Below, piece after piece: positions 25,852 to 34,449 of a DNA stretch of 64,000 nucleotides. Positions within the stretch are counted from its first letter, which is position 1. Each line of letters starts with the position of its first letter. Below the pieces are notes generated by a model. It was given only the letters and a program-made list of their open reading frames with translations, did no database searches and was not told the origin of the DNA. This stretch comes from VYFG01 sp965213885 (GTDB lineage: Bacteria > Pseudomonadota > Gammaproteobacteria > Arenicellales > Poriferihabitantaceae): NCBI GenBank assembly GCA_965213885.1, contig OZ243919.1:2232001-2296000 (forward strand). Reading direction: 5' to 3'. A program made the translations under genes and the position numbers.

Positions 25852-26943
25852 TCAGGAATAGTCCGCCAGCACCCGGTCGCCGACCACTTCACGTCTCCAG
25901 CCCCGGAACAGCTCGATTTCCGCCGCACCGCGGACAAATTCCTCCACGGCGGCCCGGTTGGCCAGCAACGACGGGCTGATCCCGATATCCTCCGCGACGT
26001 CCCGCAACAGTTTCATGATGCCCTTGACCCGCCTGCGGTCCTCGGGGGCAAGCACCTGGGTCCAGACTGTGGCGGCGCCCGGGTTCCTGGGCGTTTCCCG
26101 ACAGATGCGCACCAGGGCATCGCCGTATCTTCGAAGCGCCCCCCGGGTCATTCCCTTCACACGCGCGAGCATGGCCATTGACCCGGGGGGGTCGCGACTG
26201 ATCGCCAGCAACGCCGGTGTCGGCAACAACCATTCCCGGGGCAGGTTTTTCTCGATGGCCTTTTGCTCCCGCCAGACCGCAAGCCGGCGCGCGGTTTCCT
26301 GGGCCTCCACCGCCAATGCGGCGGCACCCTTGAGCCGGAGCCAGGCCCTGTCGGGATTCGGACGCCATGTCTCGGGAGCGACCTGCCGCCTGCATTCCTC
26401 CCTGAACCAGGACATCCTGTCGTATCCGTCGAGGCGTTCTCCCAGGTAATCGCGCAGGTCGTGGAGGTAACGCACATCGTCCGCGGCATATGCCATCTCG
26501 GAAGCAGGAAGCGGACGCCTTGTCCAATCCGCACGGGTGTGATCCTTGGGCAGCGTAACGCCGGTAACCTCGGCCACCATCGCCGCGTAGCTGACCTGGT
26601 CGCCGAAACCGCAGAATGCCGCCGCTATCTGGGTGTCGAACAGGTTGCCCGGGGAGGTGTCGATCCGCGTATCCAGGGCCTCCAGGTCCTGGCGGCAGGA
26701 GTGCAGCACGATTTCCGCCCCGGAATCCGTCATGAGCGCCCGCAGAGGTGCAAGGTCCCCGACCGCCAATGGATCGAGCAACAGCGGATTTCCCGTCCCC
26801 CGAAGCTGCACCAGGCAGAGGATGGGCGCATAGGTCTTTTCCCGCATGAATTCCGTGTCCAGCGCGACCACCCCTGCCGACGACAGTTCGGCACAGGCGA
26901 CTTCCAGCTGCTCGTCCCGTTCGATGATTGTGAATCCGGCCAT
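25852..26943 (-). CDS. rnd: Ribonuclease D
   Basis: 3'-5' exoribonuclease for tRNA 3' processing. DEDD catalytic residues: Asp and Glu in VVALDTEFMREKTYAP at about residue 26, Asp in NLFDTQIAAAFCGFG, and Tyr/Asp in YAADDVRYLHDL. After the exonuclease domain comes an HRDC domain (WREQKAIEKNLPREWLL onward), the usual order. 363 residues from the ATG at 26943 (MAGFTIIERDEQ), which is 40 bases from the divergent membrane-protein gene; the frame is open 18 codons further up but that would overlap the neighbour's start. Confidence 0.95.
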   Translation of the reverse strand: MAGFTIIERDEQLEVACAELSSAGVVALDTEFMREKTYAPILCLVQLRGTGNPLLLDPLAVGDLAPLRALMTDSGAEIVLHSCRQDLEALDTRIDTSPGNLFDTQIAAAFCGFGDQVSYAAMVAEVTGVTLPKDHTRADWTRRPLPASEMAYAADDVRYLHDLRDYLGERLDGYDRMSWFREECRRQVAPETWRPNPDRAWLRLKGAAALAVEAQETARRLAVWREQKAIEKNLPREWLLPTPALLAISRDPPGSMAMLARVKGMTRGALRRYGDALVRICRETPRNPGAATVWTQVLAPEDRRRVKGIMKLLRDVAEDIGISPSLLANRAAVEEFVRGAAEIELFRGWRREVVGDRVLADYS

Positions 26944-26983
26944 GGCGCAATGATAACATCGGGCACTCCATCTCCCCGTTCCC

Positions 26984-27505
26984 ATGCTGCCCGCCATTAC
27001 AACCCTGATCCGTATCTGCCTCCTGGCAGCCAGGCCCCAGGACCTGCCTGCTTCGCGGGAATTCTTCTACCTGTGCGTTGCGGCCGCCTTCGCAATCCTG
27101 TTCACGGGCTACAGCATACTGGCGGGCACCGGCAATCCCCTGTTGCTGGCGGCCATCAACACCGCGTTGTTGGGTGTGATCTGGCTGATCATCCTGCAGG
27201 TCGCCGGACGGACGGACCGGTGGTTCCAGTCCGTCAGCGCCATTTACGGGTCCGCCGCCATTCTGAACCTGGTCTCCCTGCCGATCATCACCAGCGGGCT
27301 GGACATTCCCTCGATGGACGAGGAGGGCATCAGTCAAACGTCGAGACTGGTGATCATCGGCCTTTGGGCCTGGGAAGTCGCGGTCACCGCACGCATCACC
27401 CGGGAAACGCTGGAAATCAACCTGCCCCTGGCCGTGATCCTCAGCATCGCCATGTCCTTCGTCCTGCAGATGGCCATGGTCACCCTGTTCGGATTCGCCC
27501 CTTGA
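26984..27505 (+). CDS. Conserved hypothetical inner-membrane protein
   Basis: The 173 residues have four to five hydrophobic segments (about 26-46, 52-72, 84-102, 121-137 and 146-168). The short N-terminal soluble part RICLLAARPQDLPASREFFYL is followed by the membrane region. It resembles small YIP1-like or uncharacterised membrane proteins found beside mpl in some gammaproteobacteria, but I do not recognise a named family. Its stop overlaps the TTG start of mpl by three bases (TTGA), so the two are co-translated, which suggests a link to the cell envelope. Confidence 0.8.
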   Translation: MLPAITTLIRICLLAARPQDLPASREFFYLCVAAAFAILFTGYSILAGTGNPLLLAAINTALLGVIWLIILQVAGRTDRWFQSVSAIYGSAAILNLVSLPIITSGLDIPSMDEEGISQTSRLVIIGLWAWEVAVTARITRETLEINLPLAVILSIAMSFVLQMAMVTLFGFAP

Positions 27506-28863
27506 ATATCTTCATCGCCGGAATCTGCGGTACCTTCATGGCGGGCATCGCCCAGCTTGCCCGGGAACTCGGCCATCGGGTCAGGGGCTGCGACGCCAAC
27601 GTGTATCCGCCGATGAGCGAAGTGCTGGCGGATGCAGGAATCAAGGTGTACAAGGGATATGACCCGGCGCATATCGATGCGGATACCGACCAGGTGGTCA
27701 TCGGCAACGCCCTGTCTCGGGGGAACCCGATTGTCGAGGCGGTGCTGGACGACGGGATGGTCTACCGTTCCGGTCCCGCCTGGCTCGCGGAGCACGTTCT
27801 CACACGCTGCCGCGTGATTGCTGTAGCCGGCACCCATGGCAAGACTTCCACTGCTTCCATGATCGCCTGGATCCTGGAGTCCGCTGGCAGGAGCCCGGGA
27901 TTCCTGATCGGCGGGAAGCCCGGGAACTTCCAGGAAACCGCCCGCCTGGGAAGCGGAGGAGATTTCGTGATCGAGGCGGACGAGTACGATACGGCGTTTT
28001 TCGACAAGCGCTCGAAATTCGTGCACTACGGCCCGGGTATCGCGGTGCTGAACAACCTGGAATTCGATCACGCGGACATCTTCGACGACGTGGGCCAGAT
28101 CAAGCGCCAGTTCCATCATCTGATCCGGATCATTCCCCGCAACGGCAGTGTCGTCGTCAACGCCGATGATGCGAACCTGGCGGAGGTTCTCGACCTTGGC
28201 CTTTGGTCACGCCGGGTGGATTTTTCCCTGGACAACCCGGGCACCGAATGGCATGCGGTGCCCGCCGGGGCGTCGGCAACATCCTTCCGCGTGATGCGAC
28301 AGGGTGAAGTATCCGGCACGGTCCGGTGGGACTGCATCGGAACACACAACCTGCAGAATGCCCTGGCGGCAGTGGCGGCATCGGCGGAAGCCGGAATCGA
28401 CCCCCGCATCGCCTGCGGGGCGCTGGCGCAATTCCGGCCCAGCGCGCGGCGCCTGCAGTGCCTGCACCGTTCCTCCAGGGCCGTCCTTTTTGAGGATTTC
28501 GCCCACCACCCCACCGCCATCTCCCGTACCCTGGAGGCCTTGCGCGCCCACTATCCCGGACATCGCCTGGTCGCGGTCCTGGAACCCGGGTCGAACACCA
28601 TGCGCCTGGGGCACGACCCGTGGACCATGGGGCGCGCCCTGTCCCTGGCGGATGAAACCATCCTCTACCGTAGCTCCGAACTGTCCTGGGACCCGCTGTC
28701 CCTGCCCGGAGCGGACCGGATCACGGTCGTCGACGATCCCGAAGCGGCCGTTTCTCTAGCCCTGCGAAGGGCTGTCGGCGGCGCGGTGGTCGTCGCCATG
28801 AGCAACGGAGGGTTCGGCGGCATTCCCCGGGGTCTGGCGAATGAACTGGATGGGGCAACCTGA
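27502..28863 (+). CDS. mpl: UDP-MurNAc:tripeptide ligase Mpl (murein recycling)
   Basis: Cytoplasmic Mur-type ligase that reattaches the recycled L-Ala-D-Glu-meso-DAP tripeptide to UDP-MurNAc. The NIFIAGICGTFMAGIAQLARELGH dinucleotide fold at the start, the ATP loop AVAGTHGKTSTASMIAWIL at about residue 110, EADEYDTAFFDKRSKFVHY, NNLEFDHADIF and the C-terminal FEDFAHHPTAI and VLEPGSNTMRLG motifs distinguish Mpl from MurC. The start is TTG 27502, overlapping the stop of the membrane-protein gene; a much longer open frame upstream runs over other genes and is not real. 453 residues, normal length. Confidence 0.95.
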   Translation: MNIFIAGICGTFMAGIAQLARELGHRVRGCDANVYPPMSEVLADAGIKVYKGYDPAHIDADTDQVVIGNALSRGNPIVEAVLDDGMVYRSGPAWLAEHVLTRCRVIAVAGTHGKTSTASMIAWILESAGRSPGFLIGGKPGNFQETARLGSGGDFVIEADEYDTAFFDKRSKFVHYGPGIAVLNNLEFDHADIFDDVGQIKRQFHHLIRIIPRNGSVVVNADDANLAEVLDLGLWSRRVDFSLDNPGTEWHAVPAGASATSFRVMRQGEVSGTVRWDCIGTHNLQNALAAVAASAEAGIDPRIACGALAQFRPSARRLQCLHRSSRAVLFEDFAHHPTAISRTLEALRAHYPGHRLVAVLEPGSNTMRLGHDPWTMGRALSLADETILYRSSELSWDPLSLPGADRITVVDDPEAAVSLALRRAVGGAVVVAMSNGGFGGIPRGLANELDGAT

Positions 28864-28955
28864 AATTCGCGATGAAGTGGGAACCTGTTCGTCTCCAGAT
28901 GGTCATAAGGATTCGGTACAATTCACTTCTATTCGTCGAACCGCGAAATCGGACC

Positions 28956-29600
28956 ATGAAAAAATATCTGCTCGGAGCGCTATTCACGGCTATCTGCCTG
29001 CTGTTCGCTGCCCAGGGAGTGGCCCAGGACAGCGAATACCTGGAAGGAGGGCACTATGAACTGCTCGATGAAGTCCAGCCGGTCCAGTCCGGGGACAAGA
29101 TCGAAGTGGTGGAGATGTTCTGGTACCGCTGCCCCCATTGCTATCGTCTGGAGCCGTACCTGCACAAGTGGCTGGAAAACAAGCCGGAGAATGCGGAACT
29201 CGTACCCATTCCCGCCATCCTGAACGAAAACTGGGCATTCCATGCAAGGGTCTATTACACCTTCGAGGCGCTTGGCCTGACTGAACAGCTGCACGGGAAA
29301 TTCTATGACGCCCTGCACAGGGAACGAAGACCCTTCAACACGCCGGAGCAGATCGCGGACTGGGTGGCCGAACAGGGCATCAACAAGGATGCCATTCTCG
29401 GGACATTCCAATCGTTCGCGATCAACAACAAGGTCAATTTCGCCGGCATCATGACCCGGAAGTATGGAATCAGTGGCGTGCCGTCCATCATCGTGGACGG
29501 CAAGTACCGCACCAGCGTTTCCATGGCAAGCAGCCATGATGCGCTGCTGGACCTGATCAATTACCTCGTGGAAAAGGCCGCCGTCGAACGTCAGCCCTGA
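28956..29600 (+). CDS. dsbA: Thiol:disulfide interchange protein DsbA
   Basis: Periplasmic oxidase that introduces disulfides into exported proteins. 214 residues from the ATG at 28956, with a signal peptide ending near AAQGVAQ (residue 23), a thioredoxin fold with active site RCPHC at about residues 56-60 following EMFWY, the helical insert, and the cis-Pro loop GVPSIIVDGKYR near residue 175. The downstream gene is convergent and dsbB is not seen here. TACAAT at 28916-28921 may be the -10 element. Confidence 0.96.
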   Translation: MKKYLLGALFTAICLLFAAQGVAQDSEYLEGGHYELLDEVQPVQSGDKIEVVEMFWYRCPHCYRLEPYLHKWLENKPENAELVPIPAILNENWAFHARVYYTFEALGLTEQLHGKFYDALHRERRPFNTPEQIADWVAEQGINKDAILGTFQSFAINNKVNFAGIMTRKYGISGVPSIIVDGKYRTSVSMASSHDALLDLINYLVEKAAVERQP

Positions 29601-29660
29601 GGCGGGCAGGCGTCTTTTTCAGGAAGCAGCACCGCAGGGATTTTCCAGGCGGGGCACCGG

Positions 29661-31460
29661 TCAATGCGTGGCGAAATCCTCCATGCTTCCACCCGCCACC
29701 AGTTCACCGGCATTCCGGATGAAGGCCAGCAGACTGGAGACCTGCGGCATCTCGCTGGCGAAATAGTATTCGGCGCAGCGGATCTTCGTTTTCAGGAACT
29801 CGCCGCCCAGGTTCTCATCCCCTGTGCCGTCGTCCAGCAGGCAGGCCGCCCGGTACGCGGATTTTGCCATCAGCCACCCACAGGCCACCACACCCCACAG
29901 GCGCAGATAGGGCTCGGCCACCGCAGCCACCTCCCGGATGGCGTCAGGGGACCGGTTCACCAGCAGGTTGGCCGCGGTCACCAGTGAATCCAGTGCGTCG
30001 TCAAGGGTTCCGGCCATCTCCTCCCCGATCGCGTCGAAACCCGCAACATCCTGGCGGATGTAGTCGATTACCCGCAATGTCATCTGCCCCCCGTCCCGGA
30101 CAAGCTTCCGGCCCGACAGGTCCAGCGCCTGGATTCCCGTGGTGCCTTCATAAATGGGCGTGATCCGCTGATCGCGGTAGAACTGGGCCGCACCGGTTTC
30201 CTCGATGAATCCCATGCCGCCGTGCACCTGCAGCGCCATCGACACGTTCTCAAGCCCAAGCTCCGTGGAATACGCCTTCACGATGGGGGTCAGGATTTCA
30301 ACCATATCTGCCGCCGCCGTCCGAGTCTCCTCCTCGGGGTGCCGGTGCGCCTTGTCCATGCAGGACGCGGACACCAGGCCGAGTGCGCGCAACGCCTCGT
30401 TGCGGCACTTCTGCGTCCAAAGGTTTCGCTGTATGTCCGGGTGATGAATGATAGCGACGCGGTCCCCGGCCGGATTGTCGATGGCCTTGCCCTGGAGCCG
30501 CTCGGCGGCATGCTGCACGGCCTTCTGGTATGCCCTCTCGGCCACGGCATAGCCCTGTACGCCCACGGCATGTCGCGCCAGGTTCATCATGGTGAACATG
30601 TACATGAGTCCCTGGTTTTCCTCCCCCACCCGGTAGCCGACAGCGCCTTTCCCGGTGCCGTAGCCGAGCACCGCCGTGGGGCAGGCATGTATTCCCAGCT
30701 TGTGCTCGAGTGAAACCGTCTCGATGTCATTGGGCACCGTCCAGTTCCCGTCCGGGTCGGCAAGAAACTTGGGCACGATGAACAGGGAAATGCCCTTCAC
30801 CCCTTCCGGTGCATCCGGCGTACGGGCAAGGACGAGATGAATGATGTTCTCCGTCAGGTCATGATCACCATAGGTGATGAAAATCTTCTGCCCGGTGATC
30901 AGGTAGTGGTCGCCGTCCGGCACTGCGCGGGTTCGCACGGCGGCCAGGTCGGAACCCGCCTGGGGTTCCGTCAGGTTCATGGTGCCGGTCCACTCCCCGG
31001 TGACGAGTTTTCCAAGGTATGTCTGCTGCTGTTCCTCGGAGCCATGGTCCATGATGGCCTCGATCGCACTTTGGGTCAGCAGCGGGCAGAGCGCGAAGGA
31101 CATATTGGCAGATTCCCAGATTTCATGGGTGGCGGTGGTCACCAGCCAGGGCAGGTTCTGACCGCCGAAATCTTCCGGGAACGGCAGGCCATTCCAGCCA
31201 CCCTCGACAAACCGGGCGTAGGCCGCCTTCCAGCCTTCCGCGGTGATTGTCTGCCCGCCTTCCAGGCGAACGCCCTCACGGTCGCCGGTCTGGTTCAGGG
31301 GCGCCAGCACCTCGCTGGCAAATCGGCCGGCCTCGTCGAGAATCGCCCGCAGCAAATCCGGCGACGCCTCCTCGAAACCGGGAAGCTGCTGCACACCGGC
31401 CAGGTCGGCCAGTTCGGTGCAGGCAAAGTACAGGTCCCTTACTGGGGCGGTATAGGTCAT
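29661..31460 (-). CDS. Acyl-CoA dehydrogenase, long (DmdC/FadE-like) type
   Basis: FAD-dependent acyl-CoA dehydrogenase of 599 residues, the enlarged form with a C-terminal extension after the four-domain core. Visible are LPFPEDFGGQNLPWL, MNLTEPQAGSDLAAVRTRA (FAD/substrate loop), ITGQKIFITYGDHDL, QVHGGMGFIEETGAAQFYRD and the YEGTTGIQALDL segment with the general-base region. The 3-methylmercaptopropionyl-CoA dehydrogenase DmdC and several medium- and long-chain enzymes share this architecture, so the substrate is open. A methylmalonate-semialdehyde dehydrogenase gene lies just upstream on the same strand, pointing to branched-chain or propionate-type acids. Confidence 0.9.
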   Translation of the reverse strand: MTYTAPVRDLYFACTELADLAGVQQLPGFEEASPDLLRAILDEAGRFASEVLAPLNQTGDREGVRLEGGQTITAEGWKAAYARFVEGGWNGLPFPEDFGGQNLPWLVTTATHEIWESANMSFALCPLLTQSAIEAIMDHGSEEQQQTYLGKLVTGEWTGTMNLTEPQAGSDLAAVRTRAVPDGDHYLITGQKIFITYGDHDLTENIIHLVLARTPDAPEGVKGISLFIVPKFLADPDGNWTVPNDIETVSLEHKLGIHACPTAVLGYGTGKGAVGYRVGEENQGLMYMFTMMNLARHAVGVQGYAVAERAYQKAVQHAAERLQGKAIDNPAGDRVAIIHHPDIQRNLWTQKCRNEALRALGLVSASCMDKAHRHPEEETRTAAADMVEILTPIVKAYSTELGLENVSMALQVHGGMGFIEETGAAQFYRDQRITPIYEGTTGIQALDLSGRKLVRDGGQMTLRVIDYIRQDVAGFDAIGEEMAGTLDDALDSLVTAANLLVNRSPDAIREVAAVAEPYLRLWGVVACGWLMAKSAYRAACLLDDGTGDENLGGEFLKTKIRCAEYYFASEMPQVSSLLAFIRNAGELVAGGSMEDFATH

Positions 31461-31564
31461 GGCAATTCACTGGCCGGCGAACCGGAAAACGGGAAAACGG
31501 GAAACCCCATTTTATCGTCGTTGGTGATGAAATGGGGCAGAATCCGGCTATCCGGCGGCCCGGA

Positions 31565-33082
31565 CTAGTGTTCTCCCCCGGCCCTGAAGTTGAAGACCGC
31601 GCCGGAACGTATGCCCGACGGCCAGCGTGATGTGACGGTTTTCAGCTTGGTGTAGAAGTGCACGCCCTCGGGACCATGAATGGCGTGATCGCCGAACAAG
31701 GACCGCTTCCAGCCACCGAAGCTGTGAAAGGCCAACGGCACGGGAATAGGAACATTGATGCCCACCATGCCGATCTGCACCCGGTGACTGAAATCCCGGG
31801 CGGCATCCCCGTCGCGCGTGAAGATCGCGGTACCGTTGCCGTATTCGTGCTCGTTGATCATCTTCACCGCATCCTCGTAGGAGTCCGCGCGAACGATGGA
31901 CAGTACCGGACCGAAGATCTCGTCGGTGTAGATGCTCATGTTGGCCTGGACCCGGTCGAAGATGGTGGCACCGACGAAGCAGCCGTCCTCATGTCCGGAC
32001 ACCTGAATGCTGCGGCCGTCCAGTACCAGCTCAGCGCCTTCCTCCACGCCCTTGTCGATATAACCCATGATGCGGTTCCGGGCTTCCGGCGTGACCACCG
32101 GACCCATCTCGGCGTCGGAGTCCGTGTATGGACCCACCTTGAGCGCCTCCACCCGTGGCACCAGTTTTTCAATGATGCGCTCGGTGGTGCCCTCGCCCAC
32201 GGTCACCACCACGGAAACGGCCATGCAGCGTTCCCCGGCGGAGCCGTAGGCGGCACCCATCACCGCGTCCACCACCTGGTCCATGTCCGCGTCAGGCATC
32301 ACCAGCATGTGGTTCTTGGCCCCGCAAAGGGCCTGTACCCGTTTGTTGTTGGCAGTCCCGGTATGGTAGATGTACTGGCCGATGGCGGTGGAGCCTACGA
32401 AGCTAACCGCCTGAACCCTCAGGTCCGTGAGCAGCGTGTCCACGGCCTCCTTGTCGCCGTTGACCACGTTGAGCACTCCTTCCGGCAACCCGGCTTCGGT
32501 CATCAGTTCCGCCAGGAGCAGCGGACAGGAAGGGTCCTTCTCGGACGGCTTCAGCACGAATGTATTGCCGCATGCGATGGCCAGCGGAAACATCCACATG
32601 GGCACCATTGCGGGAAAGTTGAACGGTGTGATTCCGGCACATACCCCCAGCGGCTGACGCATGCTCCAGGAGTCCACCCCCGCCGCAACGCTACCGGAAT
32701 ACTCGCCCTTCAGAAGCTGGGAAATGCCGCAGGCGTATTCCACCACCTCCAATCCCCGGGTAATCGATCCCCTGGCATCCTCCAGGGTCTTGCCGTGTTC
32801 CGATGACACCGCCTCCGCCAGCCCGTCCATGTTGGCCCTGATGAGATCGCGGAACCGGAACATGATCTGCGCCCGCCGGCCGGCCGGCACATCGGACCAT
32901 GCGGGGAATGCCGCCTGAGCCGCACCGATTGCCTGGCCCACCTCCTCCCTGCTGGCCAGCGGCACCTGTTTCGTCACCTGGCCCGTAGCCGGATTGAAGA
33001 TGTCCCCCGCCCGGCCGCTTTCCCCGGGCACTTTCTTCCCGCCGATGTAGTGGTGCAACGTGGTGGTTATGGCTCTGTTCAT
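31565..33082 (-). CDS. mmsA: Methylmalonate-semialdehyde dehydrogenase (CoA-acylating)
   Basis: Aldehyde dehydrogenase of 505 residues that turns (methyl)malonate semialdehyde plus CoA into propionyl- or acetyl-CoA in valine, inositol and beta-alanine catabolism. HYIGGKKVPGESGRAGDIFNP at the start, GVCAGITPFNFPAMVPMWMFP, the FVGSTAIGQYIY NAD site, the catalytic Cys in SAGERCMAVSV at about residue 285 (no general-base Glu at the usual place, as in the CoA-acylating branch), and the GMVGINVPIPVPLAFHSFGGWK end are diagnostic. It precedes the acyl-CoA dehydrogenase by 104 bases and probably shares a transcript with it. Confidence 0.95.
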   Translation of the reverse strand: MNRAITTTLHHYIGGKKVPGESGRAGDIFNPATGQVTKQVPLASREEVGQAIGAAQAAFPAWSDVPAGRRAQIMFRFRDLIRANMDGLAEAVSSEHGKTLEDARGSITRGLEVVEYACGISQLLKGEYSGSVAAGVDSWSMRQPLGVCAGITPFNFPAMVPMWMFPLAIACGNTFVLKPSEKDPSCPLLLAELMTEAGLPEGVLNVVNGDKEAVDTLLTDLRVQAVSFVGSTAIGQYIYHTGTANNKRVQALCGAKNHMLVMPDADMDQVVDAVMGAAYGSAGERCMAVSVVVTVGEGTTERIIEKLVPRVEALKVGPYTDSDAEMGPVVTPEARNRIMGYIDKGVEEGAELVLDGRSIQVSGHEDGCFVGATIFDRVQANMSIYTDEIFGPVLSIVRADSYEDAVKMINEHEYGNGTAIFTRDGDAARDFSHRVQIGMVGINVPIPVPLAFHSFGGWKRSLFGDHAIHGPEGVHFYTKLKTVTSRWPSGIRSGAVFNFRAGGEH

Positions 33083-33168
33083 GATTTCACCTTCAGATTC
33101 GATACTTGTTCGGTCGACCGTTCGCCGGTAGCAGTATAAGCTGCGGACCGGCGCACGACCACTTCATG

Positions 33169-34221
33169 CTAGACGGAACGGGCGGCAGCACACAGGTTAT
33201 TGAGTTTCGATACCGCCAGATCCCTGCCGAGCAGGCCAAGACCGCAGTCCGGCGCCGCGATGAGGCGTTCATGGTCGATATGCGCCAGGGCCTGAAGCAA
33301 GCGCTCCCGGATTTCCTCGACACTTTCCACCCGGCTCTTCGCGATGGCCACCAGGCCGAAGATTACCTTGGTGGTATTGAAATGCTCAAGCAGGCGCAGG
33401 TCGTTGTGACGGTGGGCGTCCTCCACGGACACGGCGTCGATGCAGGAGGCCTCCACGGCATCCGCGATCGCAAGGTAGGCACCCGCGTCCGCCTTGGGAT
33501 AATCGGGATGATCCAGCCGGTCCGGGTAACCGCAGCACATGTGCACAGTCCGTTCGACATGATCGGGACAGCCGTGAAAGGCCCTTTCCAGATTCTCGAA
33601 CCCGTAGTCCAGGGCCTCGGCTGGCTTGCGGGCGAACAGCGGCTCATCGATCTGGATGTAGCGACAGCCGGCTTCGGCAAGCGCCAGCACCTCCCGGTTC
33701 AGGGCATCCGCGATGTCCGCTCCCAGCATTGCCGGATCATGGTAGTAGGCATCCGCGTTGGTATCGCTCACGGTCATCGGACCCGGCATGGTGAACTTGA
33801 CCGGGCGGTCGGTACAGGCCTGGGCCCGCTTCCAGTCATCCGCGGCGAACAGGCATTTCACGGACACCGGTCCGTTGATGGTGGGGAGGTTGGCGGCATA
33901 GGTTCCCCCGCGCAACTCCCTGTTGGTCAGGTTGATGAAGTCAAAGCCGTTCAGGTGGCGGCAGTGGTAATGGATGTAGTTTTCCCTGGGCACCTCGCCG
34001 TCCGTGGGAATATCAATCCCGGCATTTACCTGCTCCTGAACGGCCTCCTCGATTCCGCGGGAAATGATGGCTTGCGCATCCGGTCCCAGATCCTCCATGG
34101 CCCTTTTCCAGAGCTTGGTCGGATCCGCCGTGTCTGGACCTGCAGGGATGTTGAACCAGTCGGGCAACTTGACATAGTCGGGCTTCGGCCAAGCACCGAT
34201 ACAGGTCGTCTTGATGGTCAT
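33169..34221 (-). CDS. Cobalamin-independent methionine-synthase-like protein (MetE C-terminal type)
   Basis: The 350-residue single-barrel protein corresponds to the catalytic half of MetE. The zinc ligands are readable: His and Cys in TVHMCCGYPD at about residue 228, a Glu in AVSVEDAHRHND, and the final Cys in APDCGLGLLGRD. KFTMPGPMTVSD and YIQIDEPLFARKP complete the active site. The start at 34221 (MTIKTTCIGAWPKP) is where homology begins. Stand-alone copies of this type act as methyltransferases with varied donors; true methionine synthesis is not certain. It is transcribed away from a MocR regulator with a structured region between them. Confidence 0.88.
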   Translation of the reverse strand: MTIKTTCIGAWPKPDYVKLPDWFNIPAGPDTADPTKLWKRAMEDLGPDAQAIISRGIEEAVQEQVNAGIDIPTDGEVPRENYIHYHCRHLNGFDFINLTNRELRGGTYAANLPTINGPVSVKCLFAADDWKRAQACTDRPVKFTMPGPMTVSDTNADAYYHDPAMLGADIADALNREVLALAEAGCRYIQIDEPLFARKPAEALDYGFENLERAFHGCPDHVERTVHMCCGYPDRLDHPDYPKADAGAYLAIADAVEASCIDAVSVEDAHRHNDLRLLEHFNTTKVIFGLVAIAKSRVESVEEIRERLLQALAHIDHERLIAAPDCGLGLLGRDLAVSKLNNLCAAARSV

Positions 34222-34271
34222 GGTACGGAACTGCAATAGGGTTGATTCATCACAGCGGACGAGCCCCTGAT

Positions 34272-34309
34272 CCCGGCACCGTATCCGCAAGAAGGCGGAT
34301 TATGCCGGG
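34272..34309 (-). other. Bipartite hairpin in the 5' region of the MetE-like gene
   Basis: The outer stem CCCGGCA/TGCCGGG (7 pairs) and the inner stem ATCCGC/GCGGAT (6 pairs) are separated by a small internal loop and closed by a six-base loop. It lies 51 bases before the MetE-like start. It has no T-tract, so it is not a typical terminator. It may be an mRNA leader structure or a dyad operator. Confidence 0.5.
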
Positions 34310-34449
34310 AACACCCGAATCCACCAACCCGATCGCGGTCATTTCACACCAAATTTTGCCCGCACCACCTGTTCAGCATCCATTCCACCCTGTGACCCGG
34401 GAGACCCGGTAGCTTACAATGTCCGGAACTCGTTGGCCGGATACGGCGC

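Noticed and set aside
26263..27501. Upstream extension of the mpl frame by over 400 codons
   Set aside because: Runs antisense to rnd and through the membrane-protein gene; Mpl homology begins exactly at TTG 27502.
31484..31508. GAAAACGGG direct repeats between the acyl-CoA dehydrogenase and mmsA genes
   Set aside because: Two and a half short copies only; probably slippage without function.
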